Assembly (NCBI RefSeq): GCF_002234375.1
Contig: NZ_NMQV01000004.1
Location: forward strand, 1 to 64,000
Reading direction: 5' to 3'
DNA from: Pseudomonas fluvialis
GTDB lineage: Bacteria > Pseudomonadota > Gammaproteobacteria > Pseudomonadales > Pseudomonadaceae
DNA length: 64,000 nt
The notes beneath the pieces were generated by a model. That model was not told the origin of the DNA and ran no database searches. It was given only the letters and a program-made list of their open reading frames with translations. The translations under genes and the position numbers were made by a program. Each line of letters opens with the position of its first letter. Positions within the stretch are counted from its first letter, which is position 1. Positions 50,583 through 59,600 of the stretch are shown in pieces.

Positions 50583-51881
50583 ATGCACGACTACGTCAAC
50601 TGGCTTCGCCATGCTTCGCCCTACATCAACGCCCACCGTGACTGCACCTTCGTGGTCATGCTGCCCGGCGAGGGGGTTGCCCATGCCAACTTCGGCAATA
50701 TCGTCCACGATCTGGTGCTGCTGCACAGCCTGGGCGTGCGCCTGGTGCTGGTGCATGGTTCGCGCCCGCAGATCGAGGCACGCCTGCAGGCGCGCGGTTT
50801 GCCGCCGCGTTATCACCGCGACCTGCGGATTACCGACAGCCCGACTCTGGAGTGCGTGATCGACGCTGTCGGCTCACTGCGCATCGCCATCGAAGCACGC
50901 CTGTCGATGGACATGGCCGCTTCGCCGATGCAGGGCGCCCGGCTGCGCGTGGCCAGTGGCAACTTCGTCACCGCACGGCCCATCGGGGTGCTGGATGGCG
51001 TGGATTATCACCACACGGGTGAGGTGCGCCGGGTCGACCGCAAGGGCATCGGCCGCCTGCTGGACGAGCGCAGCATCGTGCTGCTCTCGCCGCTGGGCTA
51101 CTCGCCGACCGGGGAAATCTTCAACCTGGCCTGTGAGGACGTGGCCATGCGCGCGGCGATCGATCTGCAGGCCGACAAGCTGGTGCTGTTCGGCAGCGAG
51201 GCCGGCCTGCTCGACGAACAGGGGCGGCTGGTGCGCGAGCTGCGTCCGCAGCAGGTGCCGGGGCATCTGGCGCGGCTTGGCCACAACTATCAGGCCGAGC
51301 TGCTGGATGCCGCGGCGCAGGCCTGTCGTGCCGGGGTCAAGCGCAGCCACCTGGTCAGCTATGCGGCCGACGGCTCGCTGCTCACCGAGCTGTTTACCCG
51401 TGATGGTGGCGGCACGCTGGTCGACCAGGAGCAGTTCGAGTCGCTGCGCGAGGCGAGTATCGAAGACGTCGGCGGGCTGATCGAGCTGATTACCCCGCTG
51501 GAAGACCAGGGCATTCTGGTGCGTCGCTCACGGGAAGTGCTGGAGCGCGAGATCGAGCAGTTCAGCATTGTCGAGCGTGACGGGCTGATCATTGCCTGCG
51601 CCGCGCTGTATCCAATTGCCGACTCGCAGTCGGGCGAACTGGCCTGCCTGGCGGTCAACCCGGAGTATCGGCATGGCGGACGGGGTGACGAGTTGCTGGA
51701 ACGCATTGAAACGCGTGCCCGGGGGCTGGGGCTGAAGACGCTGTTCGTGCTGACCACGCGTACTGCGCACTGGTTTCGCGAGCGCGGCTTCGTGCCCAGC
51801 AGTGTCGAGCGCCTGCCGGCGGCGCGCGCCTCCCTGTACAACTATCAGCGCAACTCCCAGGTCTTCGAGAAAGCGCTCTAG
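50583..51881 (+). CDS. argA: N-acetylglutamate synthase
   Basis: A 432-residue first enzyme of arginine biosynthesis, which acetylates glutamate with acetyl-CoA. The N-terminal amino acid kinase-like domain (residues 1-285, LVLVHGSRPQIEARL) binds arginine for feedback control; the C-terminal GNAT domain (about 290-432) has CLAVNPEYRHGGRGDELL. ATG 50583 gives exactly the length I recall for P. aeruginosa ArgA. Its 3' end overlaps the convergent GTPase gene by four bases. Confidence 0.95.
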   Translation: MHDYVNWLRHASPYINAHRDCTFVVMLPGEGVAHANFGNIVHDLVLLHSLGVRLVLVHGSRPQIEARLQARGLPPRYHRDLRITDSPTLECVIDAVGSLRIAIEARLSMDMAASPMQGARLRVASGNFVTARPIGVLDGVDYHHTGEVRRVDRKGIGRLLDERSIVLLSPLGYSPTGEIFNLACEDVAMRAAIDLQADKLVLFGSEAGLLDEQGRLVRELRPQQVPGHLARLGHNYQAELLDAAAQACRAGVKRSHLVSYAADGSLLTELFTRDGGGTLVDQEQFESLREASIEDVGGLIELITPLEDQGILVRRSREVLEREIEQFSIVERDGLIIACAALYPIADSQSGELACLAVNPEYRHGGRGDELLERIETRARGLGLKTLFVLTTRTAHWFRERGFVPSSVERLPAARASLYNYQRNSQVFEKAL

Positions 51882-53251
51882 CCGGCGTGGCGGGCGGATA
51901 GGTCCGCCTGCAGCTGCTGCAAGGCCGCCTGGCGACGTGGCTGGGCGGGATTGAAAGGTGTATCCAGGCTGCACCACTGCGGGTGGGCGCGCGCCTGCTG
52001 CAGAGCAGCGGGCAGTTTTCCCTGCTGCCAGTGCGCCGGCTCGACCTGTACCTGTAGCGGCTGCTGGGCAGCATGTCCGCGACGCTGCAGGGCGCTGAGC
52101 AGCTGTAGCTGGCGCAGGCCCAGCAGGCGCAGGATGCTGTCGTCCACGCTCAGTTCGCGTTGTCCCTTGAGCTTGCCGAGCAGGCGTGCGCCGTAGTTGC
52201 GCACGGTTTGTACGCCGCCACCGGCCAGGGCGCCGAGCGCGGCCGCGGCACCGAGGGTCATGCCGCCGACCAGCAGGTCGACGCCGACCCCGGCTGCGGC
52301 GCCGGCGGCCATGCCGCTACCCAGGTGAATGCCCAGCTGGCGCAGGGTTTCCGGATTGAACAGGTCGTCACCCCAGCGCCCGTCGAGCAGTGGCAGTGCC
52401 TCGGCCTGCGCGTCGCTGCTGTCGAAGGCATACAGCTGCAGCAAGGCGTCCACGCAGCGCTGCTCGCGCTGGCGCACGCTGTCCTGTAGCTGCTGCAGGA
52501 CACGCTCGGTTTCCTGGCTGGCGGCGCGGCGGCGTAGCGCTGCACAGTCCAGCAACAGTTCGGCAATCAGCCGCAGGCCGGCCTGCTGGCGTTGCTGTTG
52601 CTGCAGCCGCAGGTCGTCGAGCAATACCTGAAGAGGCTCGCGCGCCTTCTCCAGCAGCAGTGTCAGGCTCTGGTACAGGCGTTGCTCGCCATCGGCGGGT
52701 GGCGTCACGCTGTCGAAGCACACCAGGGCGTGCAGGCCCAGGCGCGCCAGGGCTTGCCGCCAGGCCAGCTGGCGCGGCGTGTCGACCGCGCTGAAGTTGA
52801 GCACCGGCAGCAACGGCTTGCCACACAGGGCGAGGATGGCCAGTTCATCGCGGTACTTGGCCAGCACCGGCTCGCGGGCGTCGATGACATACAGCCCGGC
52901 ATCGGCACTCAGCAACTGGCGCAGCACCTTGGCTTCCTGCTCGAAACGCTGGCGTGCTTCGCTGCTGTCAAGGAAGCGGCTGATGCGTGTCGGGCCGTCC
53001 TGGCGCGGTGCCTGAGCGGCCTGGCGGTCGAGCAGTTCCAGCAGGGCGATGGCGTCCTCCATGCCGGGGGTGTCGTACAGCTCCAGCAATGCCCGGCCAT
53101 TGGCCGACAGGCGTGCACCCTCGACATGCCGGGTGGTGCTCGGGCGGTGCGAGACCTCGCCAAACTGGCGATCACGCAGCAGGGTACGCAGCAGCGAGGT
53201 CTTGCCAACATTGGTGTGGCCGACCACGGCCAGGCGGATCGGCTCACGCAT
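51878..53251 (-). CDS. DUF3482 GTPase-domain membrane-associated protein
   Basis: A 457-residue protein with an N-terminal G domain: P-loop VVGHTNVGKTSLLRTLL (about residue 10), switch region RPSTTRHVEG, DTPG motif LYDTPGMED, and an LPVLNFS segment in the place of NKxD. The C-terminal DUF3482 part (about 240-457) has a Gly/Ala-rich glycine-zipper-like stretch (GAAAGVGVDLLVGGMTLGAAAALGALAGGG), suggesting membrane insertion. Function is unknown. Its start overlaps the end of the DUF2868 gene by eight bases, so the two are translationally coupled and probably act together. Confidence 0.82.
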   Translation of the reverse strand: MREPIRLAVVGHTNVGKTSLLRTLLRDRQFGEVSHRPSTTRHVEGARLSANGRALLELYDTPGMEDAIALLELLDRQAAQAPRQDGPTRISRFLDSSEARQRFEQEAKVLRQLLSADAGLYVIDAREPVLAKYRDELAILALCGKPLLPVLNFSAVDTPRQLAWRQALARLGLHALVCFDSVTPPADGEQRLYQSLTLLLEKAREPLQVLLDDLRLQQQQRQQAGLRLIAELLLDCAALRRRAASQETERVLQQLQDSVRQREQRCVDALLQLYAFDSSDAQAEALPLLDGRWGDDLFNPETLRQLGIHLGSGMAAGAAAGVGVDLLVGGMTLGAAAALGALAGGGVQTVRNYGARLLGKLKGQRELSVDDSILRLLGLRQLQLLSALQRRGHAAQQPLQVQVEPAHWQQGKLPAALQQARAHPQWCSLDTPFNPAQPRRQAALQQLQADLSARHAG

Positions 53252-54653
53252 CGCTGTGCTCCAGCCAGCGTGGCAGTTCGTGCTGTGCCTGCCAGGGCAG
53301 GCCGGCGGCCTGCAGTGCCTGTTGCCAGTCGAGCAGGCGCTGCGGGTCCTCGCCGGGCAACAGCCACACGCAGCTGGCCGTGGCATAGCTGGCCAGCTCG
53401 CGGAGCAAGGCCAGGCTGCCCCGGTCTGGCGAGCGCCGGGCGTCGCAGGCTATCAGCAGACGGCTCAGCGGCCGGGCGGCCAGTTGCTCGAGCAGTTGCT
53501 GGCGTTGTTCGCGGCTGTCGAGTACGGCGCTGCAGGGAATATCTGCCGCCAGCCCGGCGGGTGGCCAGGGGCGCTCGGGGTCCAGCTCCACGGCGCAGAG
53601 CAGGCGGCCTTGACCGACCTGGGCTGCGTGGTGGCTGCTCAGGAGTGGTGGTGGCGGTGCAGCGTCGAGTACGCCGAGGGTTTCATGGCGCGGCTGCAGG
53701 CGTTCGGCGAGCAGTTGATAGGCCGGCAGTTGCAGGTCTAGCTGCAGGCGGCGCAGGCCACTGGCCAGGCGGGCCAGGCTGAACAGCAGCAGGGCCAGGC
53801 GGGGCAGCAGGCCGAAGGTTAGCAGTTGGCCGAGCAGCCACAGCGACCATAACTGGCGACTGGCCTCATCGACCAGCGCCTGGCCGCCGCTGGTCTGGAT
53901 GAGCGCCGGCGGCGGTGCCGGGAAACCCAGCAGGGCCGGCAACCGGCTGAGCAGTTCGATGCCACGGACAAAGTGGCTGCTGTCCAGCAGGGTGCTTTCC
54001 CAGACAAACCCGTAGTGCCGACTGGCCAGCAACAGCAGCAGGCCAGCCAGCGCACCGAGTAACAGGAGCAGCCACAGCGTATGACTGAGCACGGCAAACA
54101 GCCAGCGGTTGAGACCCCGGCTCTGCAGCAGGAGCAACAGTGACGGAGCCAGTTGCACGGCCTGGGCATCGCGGGCCAGGCGCGCGCTCAACCAGAGCCA
54201 CAACTGGCCACTGGGCGCCGGGCCTTGCGCCAGACAGGCAGTGACCAGCAGCCAGAGCAGCAGGCTGAGCAGATGCAGGCCGAGCAGGCTGCCCAGTGCC
54301 CAGAGCAGGTTGACCGGGCGCAGGCCGTCACCGAGGGCCGCCAGCGCCATGCTGAAGCCGCCCGCCACGGCCAGCACGGCGAGCAACAGCAGCGCCAGGC
54401 GTGCGCCCTGCATGGCGTGTTGCAGAGCGCCGGCCTGACCGTCGCGCGCGGCCAGGCGTAGCGCACGCTGTTCGATGCGCTGCGGCAAATCCAGCGCTTC
54501 ATGACGCAGCTGGCGGACGATGGCGCTGTCATCGAGCAGGCCGGCCTGTTCTTCACGCAGGCGCACGGCTTCGCAGAGCCATAGACGTTGCAGGCGAGAG
54601 GGGTTGGCAAGCGGGTTCAAGGCGCGATCCCTGACGAAAGTTCCGGCAAGCAT
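53244..54653 (-). CDS. DUF2868 membrane protein
   Basis: A 469-residue protein with about four Leu-rich membrane spans between residues 80 and 290 (LALLLLAVLAVAGGFSMAL, LLLWLLVTACL, LLLLLGALAGLLLLLA) and a cytoplasmic C-terminal part that looks alpha/beta (LIACDARRSPDRGSLALLREL). It matches the DUF2868 layout and its usual partner, a DUF3482 GTPase, follows with an eight-base overlap. GGAGGCACAGGT precedes the ATG. The function is unknown; a GTPase-controlled membrane process is a guess. Confidence 0.78.
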   Translation of the reverse strand: MLAGTFVRDRALNPLANPSRLQRLWLCEAVRLREEQAGLLDDSAIVRQLRHEALDLPQRIEQRALRLAARDGQAGALQHAMQGARLALLLLAVLAVAGGFSMALAALGDGLRPVNLLWALGSLLGLHLLSLLLWLLVTACLAQGPAPSGQLWLWLSARLARDAQAVQLAPSLLLLLQSRGLNRWLFAVLSHTLWLLLLLGALAGLLLLLASRHYGFVWESTLLDSSHFVRGIELLSRLPALLGFPAPPPALIQTSGGQALVDEASRQLWSLWLLGQLLTFGLLPRLALLLFSLARLASGLRRLQLDLQLPAYQLLAERLQPRHETLGVLDAAPPPPLLSSHHAAQVGQGRLLCAVELDPERPWPPAGLAADIPCSAVLDSREQRQQLLEQLAARPLSRLLIACDARRSPDRGSLALLRELASYATASCVWLLPGEDPQRLLDWQQALQAAGLPWQAQHELPRWLEHSDA

Positions 54654-54754
54654 ACCTGTGCCTCCTGCCCTTGGGCAGGTTTCGCCCGGCGGCGGCTAGG
54701 CCTACACTGGCAGAAAAAAGACAGCCTGCGGGCTGCCATGACCATGGAGCCAGG

Positions 54755-55915
54755 ATGAAACCGGCTTATCTGTCCCAGGTGCACGCCGAATCGCCCTATC
54801 TGCTGCAATTGCAGGCGGGCTTCCGCCGTCTGGCCTTTGCCGGCGCCCTGGAGGCGGAGTTTGCCGAGCATCACAACCGGCAGTTCCTGCGCCGCATGCG
54901 CGGGGCTTTCCTGGTGGCCATGCTGCTCATGTTGCTGTTCGTCGTGCCGGATGTGCTGACCCTGCCGGATGGTGTGCGCCAGGCAGTGCTGGGGGTGCGC
55001 CTGGGGCTGTTGGTGCCGTTGATCAGCCTGGCCTGGCTGCTTAGCTACCTGCCCGCGGTGCGTCGCCATCTGCAATGGCTGGGGGGCGGCATTACCCTGG
55101 TCGGTGGGTTGGGCGTCAATGCGATCATCTGGCTGGCCCAGCGTGAGGGCGTGGCTCTGCCTTACGAGGGCATCATCCTCGCGACCTTCTTCTTCTACTT
55201 TCTCACCGGGCTACGTTTTCGCACCGCCGTGCTGTGTGGCTGGCTAGTGTTTGCCGGTTATGTCTGGGTGGCTCTGGACGTCGGCCTGGCGGGCGAGCCG
55301 TTGCTGTACAACCTGTTCTTCCTAGCCACCGCCAACCTGATCGGCTCGGTAGGTTGCTATTTCATGGAATATGCCGCGCGGGAAAACTTCTTGGGCCAGC
55401 AGCTGTTGCGCGAAGTGGCCGAGCGCGACTTCCTCACCGGGCTGCTTAATCGGCGAGCCTTCAACGAGCAGGCACAGCGCGTCTGGCGACTCGCCCAGCG
55501 CGAAGGCAAGGCACTGGCAGTGGCCTTGCTGGATGTCGACTATTTCAAGCGCTACAACGACTATTACGGGCATGCGGCGGGAGATGAGGCGCTGCGTACC
55601 GTGGCGCAGGTGCTGCAAGGCTATGCACGTCGGCCGCTGGACAGGCTGGCACGTTTTGGCGGCGAAGAGTTTGTCGGCCTGTGGTACGACCTCAGCCAGG
55701 CCGAGGCCGAGCAACGGTTGCAGGCGCTGCGCCAGGCCATCCAGGCGCTGGCCCTGGCGCATGTCGGGTCGGAGGTGGCCGAGGTGCTGACCCTGAGTAT
55801 CGGCCTGGCCTATGTCGCCCGGCCTGCCGAGCTGAGCCTGGCACAAGCACTGCAGCAGGCAGACAGTGCGCTGTACCGGGCCAAGGAGCAGGGGCGTAAT
55901 GCCCTGTGCCAGTGA
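54755..55915 (+). CDS. Membrane-bound diguanylate cyclase with intact GGEEF and I-site
   Basis: A 386-residue protein with about six membrane spans (residues 50-210) and a C-terminal GGDEF domain. The catalytic motif is RFGGEEF, and an RPLD inhibitory site lies five residues before it, so product inhibition is expected. It should make cyclic di-GMP, which in pseudomonads shifts cells from motility to biofilm. The N-terminal membrane part is of the type seen in MASE-like sensors. GGAG precedes ATG 54755. It reads towards folA and lies about 40 bases before that start. Confidence 0.9.
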   Translation: MKPAYLSQVHAESPYLLQLQAGFRRLAFAGALEAEFAEHHNRQFLRRMRGAFLVAMLLMLLFVVPDVLTLPDGVRQAVLGVRLGLLVPLISLAWLLSYLPAVRRHLQWLGGGITLVGGLGVNAIIWLAQREGVALPYEGIILATFFFYFLTGLRFRTAVLCGWLVFAGYVWVALDVGLAGEPLLYNLFFLATANLIGSVGCYFMEYAARENFLGQQLLREVAERDFLTGLLNRRAFNEQAQRVWRLAQREGKALAVALLDVDYFKRYNDYYGHAAGDEALRTVAQVLQGYARRPLDRLARFGGEEFVGLWYDLSQAEAEQRLQALRQAIQALALAHVGSEVAEVLTLSIGLAYVARPAELSLAQALQQADSALYRAKEQGRNALCQ

Positions 55916-55957
55916 GCTGGCTTGCTGTGCCGCCATGGCCGCCGCTATGCTGCCGCC

Positions 55958-56470
55958 ATGAAAACGACGCTCCCCCTGTGCATGATTGCCGCTCTGGCGG
56001 AAAACCGCGTGATTGGCCGCGATAACCAGTTGCCCTGGCACCTGCCGGCCGACCTACGCCATTTCAAGGCCCTGACCCTGGGCAAACCGGTGATCATGGG
56101 GCGCAAGACCTGGGATTCGCTGGGCCGTCCCTTGCCGGGGCGTCTCAATCTGGTGGTCAGTCGCCAGGCCGGCCTGCAGTTACCGGGTGCCGAGGTGTTC
56201 GCCGACCTGACGGCAGCGCTGGCTCGGGCCGAGCAGTGGGCACGCGAACAGGCTGTCGACGAGCTGATGCTGATCGGCGGCGCGCAGCTTTACCAGCAGG
56301 CATTGCCGCTGGCGCAACGCCTGTACCTGACCCGCGTGGCCTTGCAGCCCGAGGGCGATGCCTTCTTCCCTGATGTGCCGCTCGCCGACTGGCAGTGCCT
56401 GGTGGAGGAAGTGCACGAAGCCGAAGACGCGCTACCGGCTTATCGCTACCAGACCTGGCAGCGCCGCTGA
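55958..56470 (+). CDS. folA: Dihydrofolate reductase
   Basis: A 170-residue enzyme that reduces dihydrofolate with NADPH, the trimethoprim target. The active-site region is AALAENRVIGRDNQLPWHLPADLRHFK (carboxylate in the LPADL element), followed by the NADPH strands KPVIMGRKTWDSLGRPLPGR and LMLIGGAQLY. ATG 55958 gives the standard start. From memory folA and ilvD are near neighbours in P. aeruginosa; here the AAA+ array operon lies between them. Confidence 0.95.
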   Translation: MKTTLPLCMIAALAENRVIGRDNQLPWHLPADLRHFKALTLGKPVIMGRKTWDSLGRPLPGRLNLVVSRQAGLQLPGAEVFADLTAALARAEQWAREQAVDELMLIGGAQLYQQALPLAQRLYLTRVALQPEGDAFFPDVPLADWQCLVEEVHEAEDALPAYRYQTWQRR

Positions 56471-56541
56471 GCCGCGCCTGGCGTTATGGCATGATGCTTT
56501 ACCGACTACGGCCATGAGGGACGTAGCGTTGCAAGACCTGT

Positions 56542-56570
56542 CATGGAAGACCTGCTGCGGGACTTCCATG
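56542..56570 (+). promoter_or_regulatory. Inverted repeat in the leader of the AAA+ array operon
   Basis: CATGGAAG (56542-56549) and CTTCCATG (56563-56570) form a perfect eight-base inverted repeat with a 13-base spacer, 50 bases before the first start codon. It could be an RNA hairpin or an operator. No good -10/-35 pair was found in the 149 bases after folA, so the operon may also be read through from folA. Confidence 0.4.
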
Positions 56571-56619
56571 CATTCCACTGAAAACTGCCATTGCCTGGCG
56601 ATGGCTATGCGAGTGTGCG

Positions 56620-59600
56620 ATGCGGCCGATGTCTCGATGCGTTCCTGCCCTGTTTTTGCTGGCCTTGCTGGCTGGCCCGGTTCTGCCGGCGAGTGCTGGT
56701 GAGCGAACCTTGTTGCGCCATGCTGGTGTCGAGGTACGTGTTGCCGAGGATGATTGGTGTGCGGCGCAGGTGACGCTGCGTATTCATGGGCGGCGCAGCA
56801 CCTTCACCGATCAGGCGCTGCTCGACAAACTGTATGGCGGCATCCGTAGTGTCCTCGGCATGGAGTGTGCCGAGGCCCGGCGTCTGCAGTTGTTGGGCCT
56901 GGTGGGGGGCAGGGAAGTCTATGCTGCGCAGGCGGCAGCCAGTGACGGCTGGCAGCTGAAGCCCCTGGACGATAGCGGTGCCAAGCCTGGCATGGCGCGC
57001 CTGTTTGGCTGGGTGGCGTTGGGGGCTGCATCATTGGCGCTGTTGGCTGCCCTGTGGTGGTGGCGGCGCACCCGGCCAGCCCGACTGGCCGCAGGGCCGC
57101 TGGCGCAGCGCGAGCCCCCCGTCGCGTCGCCCACTCCGTCACCCCGTCCTGTTGCGCTGCCTGCGGCGGCGGCCAGTCAGGTCTCGCCGGCTGCCGCGCC
57201 AGCGTCAGCCCCGGCCAGCGGGCGCCAGGCCGTGCTGCAGGAGCAGCGTGAAAAATATCAGCACAGCCTCAATCAGGTCAGTGACCAGTTGACCGAGTTG
57301 CAGATACAGCACAGCCAGCAGCAAGGCTTGCCGGCGCAGCTCAATCAGGCTTTGCAGCGTCTGGCCGAGCAGACCTTGCAGTGCCTGCGCAAGCTCTTCG
57401 CCAGTCGCCAGACCAGTTGGTCGCGAGCTTTCCTGGGGGGGTTGTACCTCGCCCCGGTATGGTCCGGTTTGCGCCGTAGCCCGCCGGTGATTTGGCTCGG
57501 CTTGCTGGCTGCATGCCTGTGGTGGGGCTGGCGCGAACGCTATGGCCTGGTGTTGGCGCCGCGCCTGGAAAGTTATGCGCCGCTGCTGCTGTTTTATCTG
57601 TTGGCCATGCCTCTCTCGGTGTTGCTGGCGCGGCGTGGACAGTCGGCGTTTTTCAAGCACGGCTTGCGCCAACAGGCGAATGCCTTGCAGGACTGGCAAC
57701 TGTGCTGGGTGTATGCCGGGCAGCGGCCAGGCAAATACCAGGCTTTGCGGATCCGCCAGCAGGCTGGCAAGGTTGCCCTCGATGAGCTGGCCGTAGCGGA
57801 TGGATTGCTGGCGGGCGGCGCTGAGCACGGCACGCTGCTGCTGCGTATTGGCGAGATGCTGTGGCTGCGTCAGCAAACCGCTGGCAACTGGAGCCTGATT
57901 CAGCGTCAGGCTGACAATACCTGGCTTGAGCAGTTCTCGCCGCTGTTGCTGGAAGCGCTCAAGGAGGTGTTGCCGACAGTGCGCGAACTGGGTGGCCAGT
58001 GGCAGGCCTTTGCCGAGCGGCAATGGCGTATGCGCCAGTTGCAGGCCGAGATTCCTCGTCAGGAAGGCCTGTTGCAGCGGGTCGAGCGAATTGCCGCATT
58101 GTGGCAACCGGTAGCCATTGCGGACGCGGCCTTTGCGGCGCTGATCCGGCGTATCGACCTGTTCAACCTGGGGGATAACGCGACCCCGGCAGGCATCCTG
58201 TTGCAGGGCGAGGCGGGCAATGGCAAGGAGTTCATTGCCCGACGCATTGCCCAGTCGGTATTTGCCGAGTTCCATATGGTCGAGGCGGGGAGCCTGGCGT
58301 CGGCCAAGGACGTGCGTAACTTCTGGAACGCGCGTGTCGAAGCCAACCAGAGCTGTGTGATCTACCTGGCCTATGCCGAGCAACTGTTCGGCCAGGACGA
58401 ACGCCAGGCCATGCTCGTCCAGGCCTGGCTGGATGAGTGGGAACGTCATCCGGCGGCGCGTAGCCGGATCTGGGTGGTGATGGGGGTGACGCGCAAGGAG
58501 CTGCTGCACAAGCGCTTGTTGGCAGCCTTTGGTAGCGCCGTGGTGGAGATTGTCGCACCGGATGCGGCAGGTCGCCGCCTGTTGCTGGAACAAGCCTGCC
58601 GCGACAACCAGCTGCAGGGCAACCTGCCGCCGGAAGTCGTCGACCTGAGCGCCGGGGCCTCGGTGCGCGAGCTGCTGAATATCGTCAAGGAGGCCCGCTT
58701 GCATGCCTTGCCCGGCCAGCCGACGCTGACGCATTGGCGTGCGGCTATCCAGCAGGTGCGGGGCAGCGATGCACAGCTGCGTAACGATCGCAGCACCTGG
58801 CAACGCCTGGTTCTACCTGCTGAGGTCAAGGCCCGTTTGCGTACCGCCGAGAAGATCGTTCGGGAAGCTGAACGCTACAAGGCCAATCAGTTCGAGGTGC
58901 CGAATATCCTGCTGTATGGCCCGCCCGGCACCGGCAAGACGGAAATCGCCCGCACTCTGGCCAACGAGAGTGGGGTGCGTTTCATAGTCGCCAGCACCAA
59001 CGATCTCAAGGGCCGCTATGTCGGTGAAACCGGGCCCAAGGTGGCCGAGCTGTTCGCCCGGGCGCGTAGCCAGGCGCCGTGCATTCTGTTTATTGATGAG
59101 ATCGATGCGATTACTGCGCGGCGTGATGGCGAAGGTGGTGACTCCTTCGTCAAGGATGCGGTCAATGCCATGCTCACCGAAATGGACGGGGTACATCAGC
59201 AGCGTGGCGATGTGGTGGTATTGGCGGCAACCAACCATATGGAGAACATCGACAGCGCGATCCTCAGCCGTTTTACCGAGAAGATCGAGATTCCCCTGCC
59301 GGACGAAGCCGGGCGCGCGCAGATTCTTGCCGGTTTGCTGGCGGATTGCCGGCTGGCCGAGGATCTGCATGCCGAGTCGCTGGCGCGCGAGCTGAGCCCG
59401 CTGCTCAAGGGCAAGAGTGGTCGCGACCTGTTGCAGTTGGTGCGCAAGGCAAAAAACCGCAGCCTGCGTGAGGCGGATGATCCCGAGCAGGCACGCCTGT
59501 CCGCTGAACACCTGAGGGGCGAGCTGGCGCCGCAAGCTGCGCCAGTGCTCGACGAGGCGCAGTTGCAGCAGAGCTGGGCGCAGATCGTGCTCAAGGAAAC

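Noticed and set aside
56471-56619. Small peptide gene in the folA-AAA interval
   Set aside because: The 12-codon frame inside the inverted repeat has no ribosome site and no supporting pattern.
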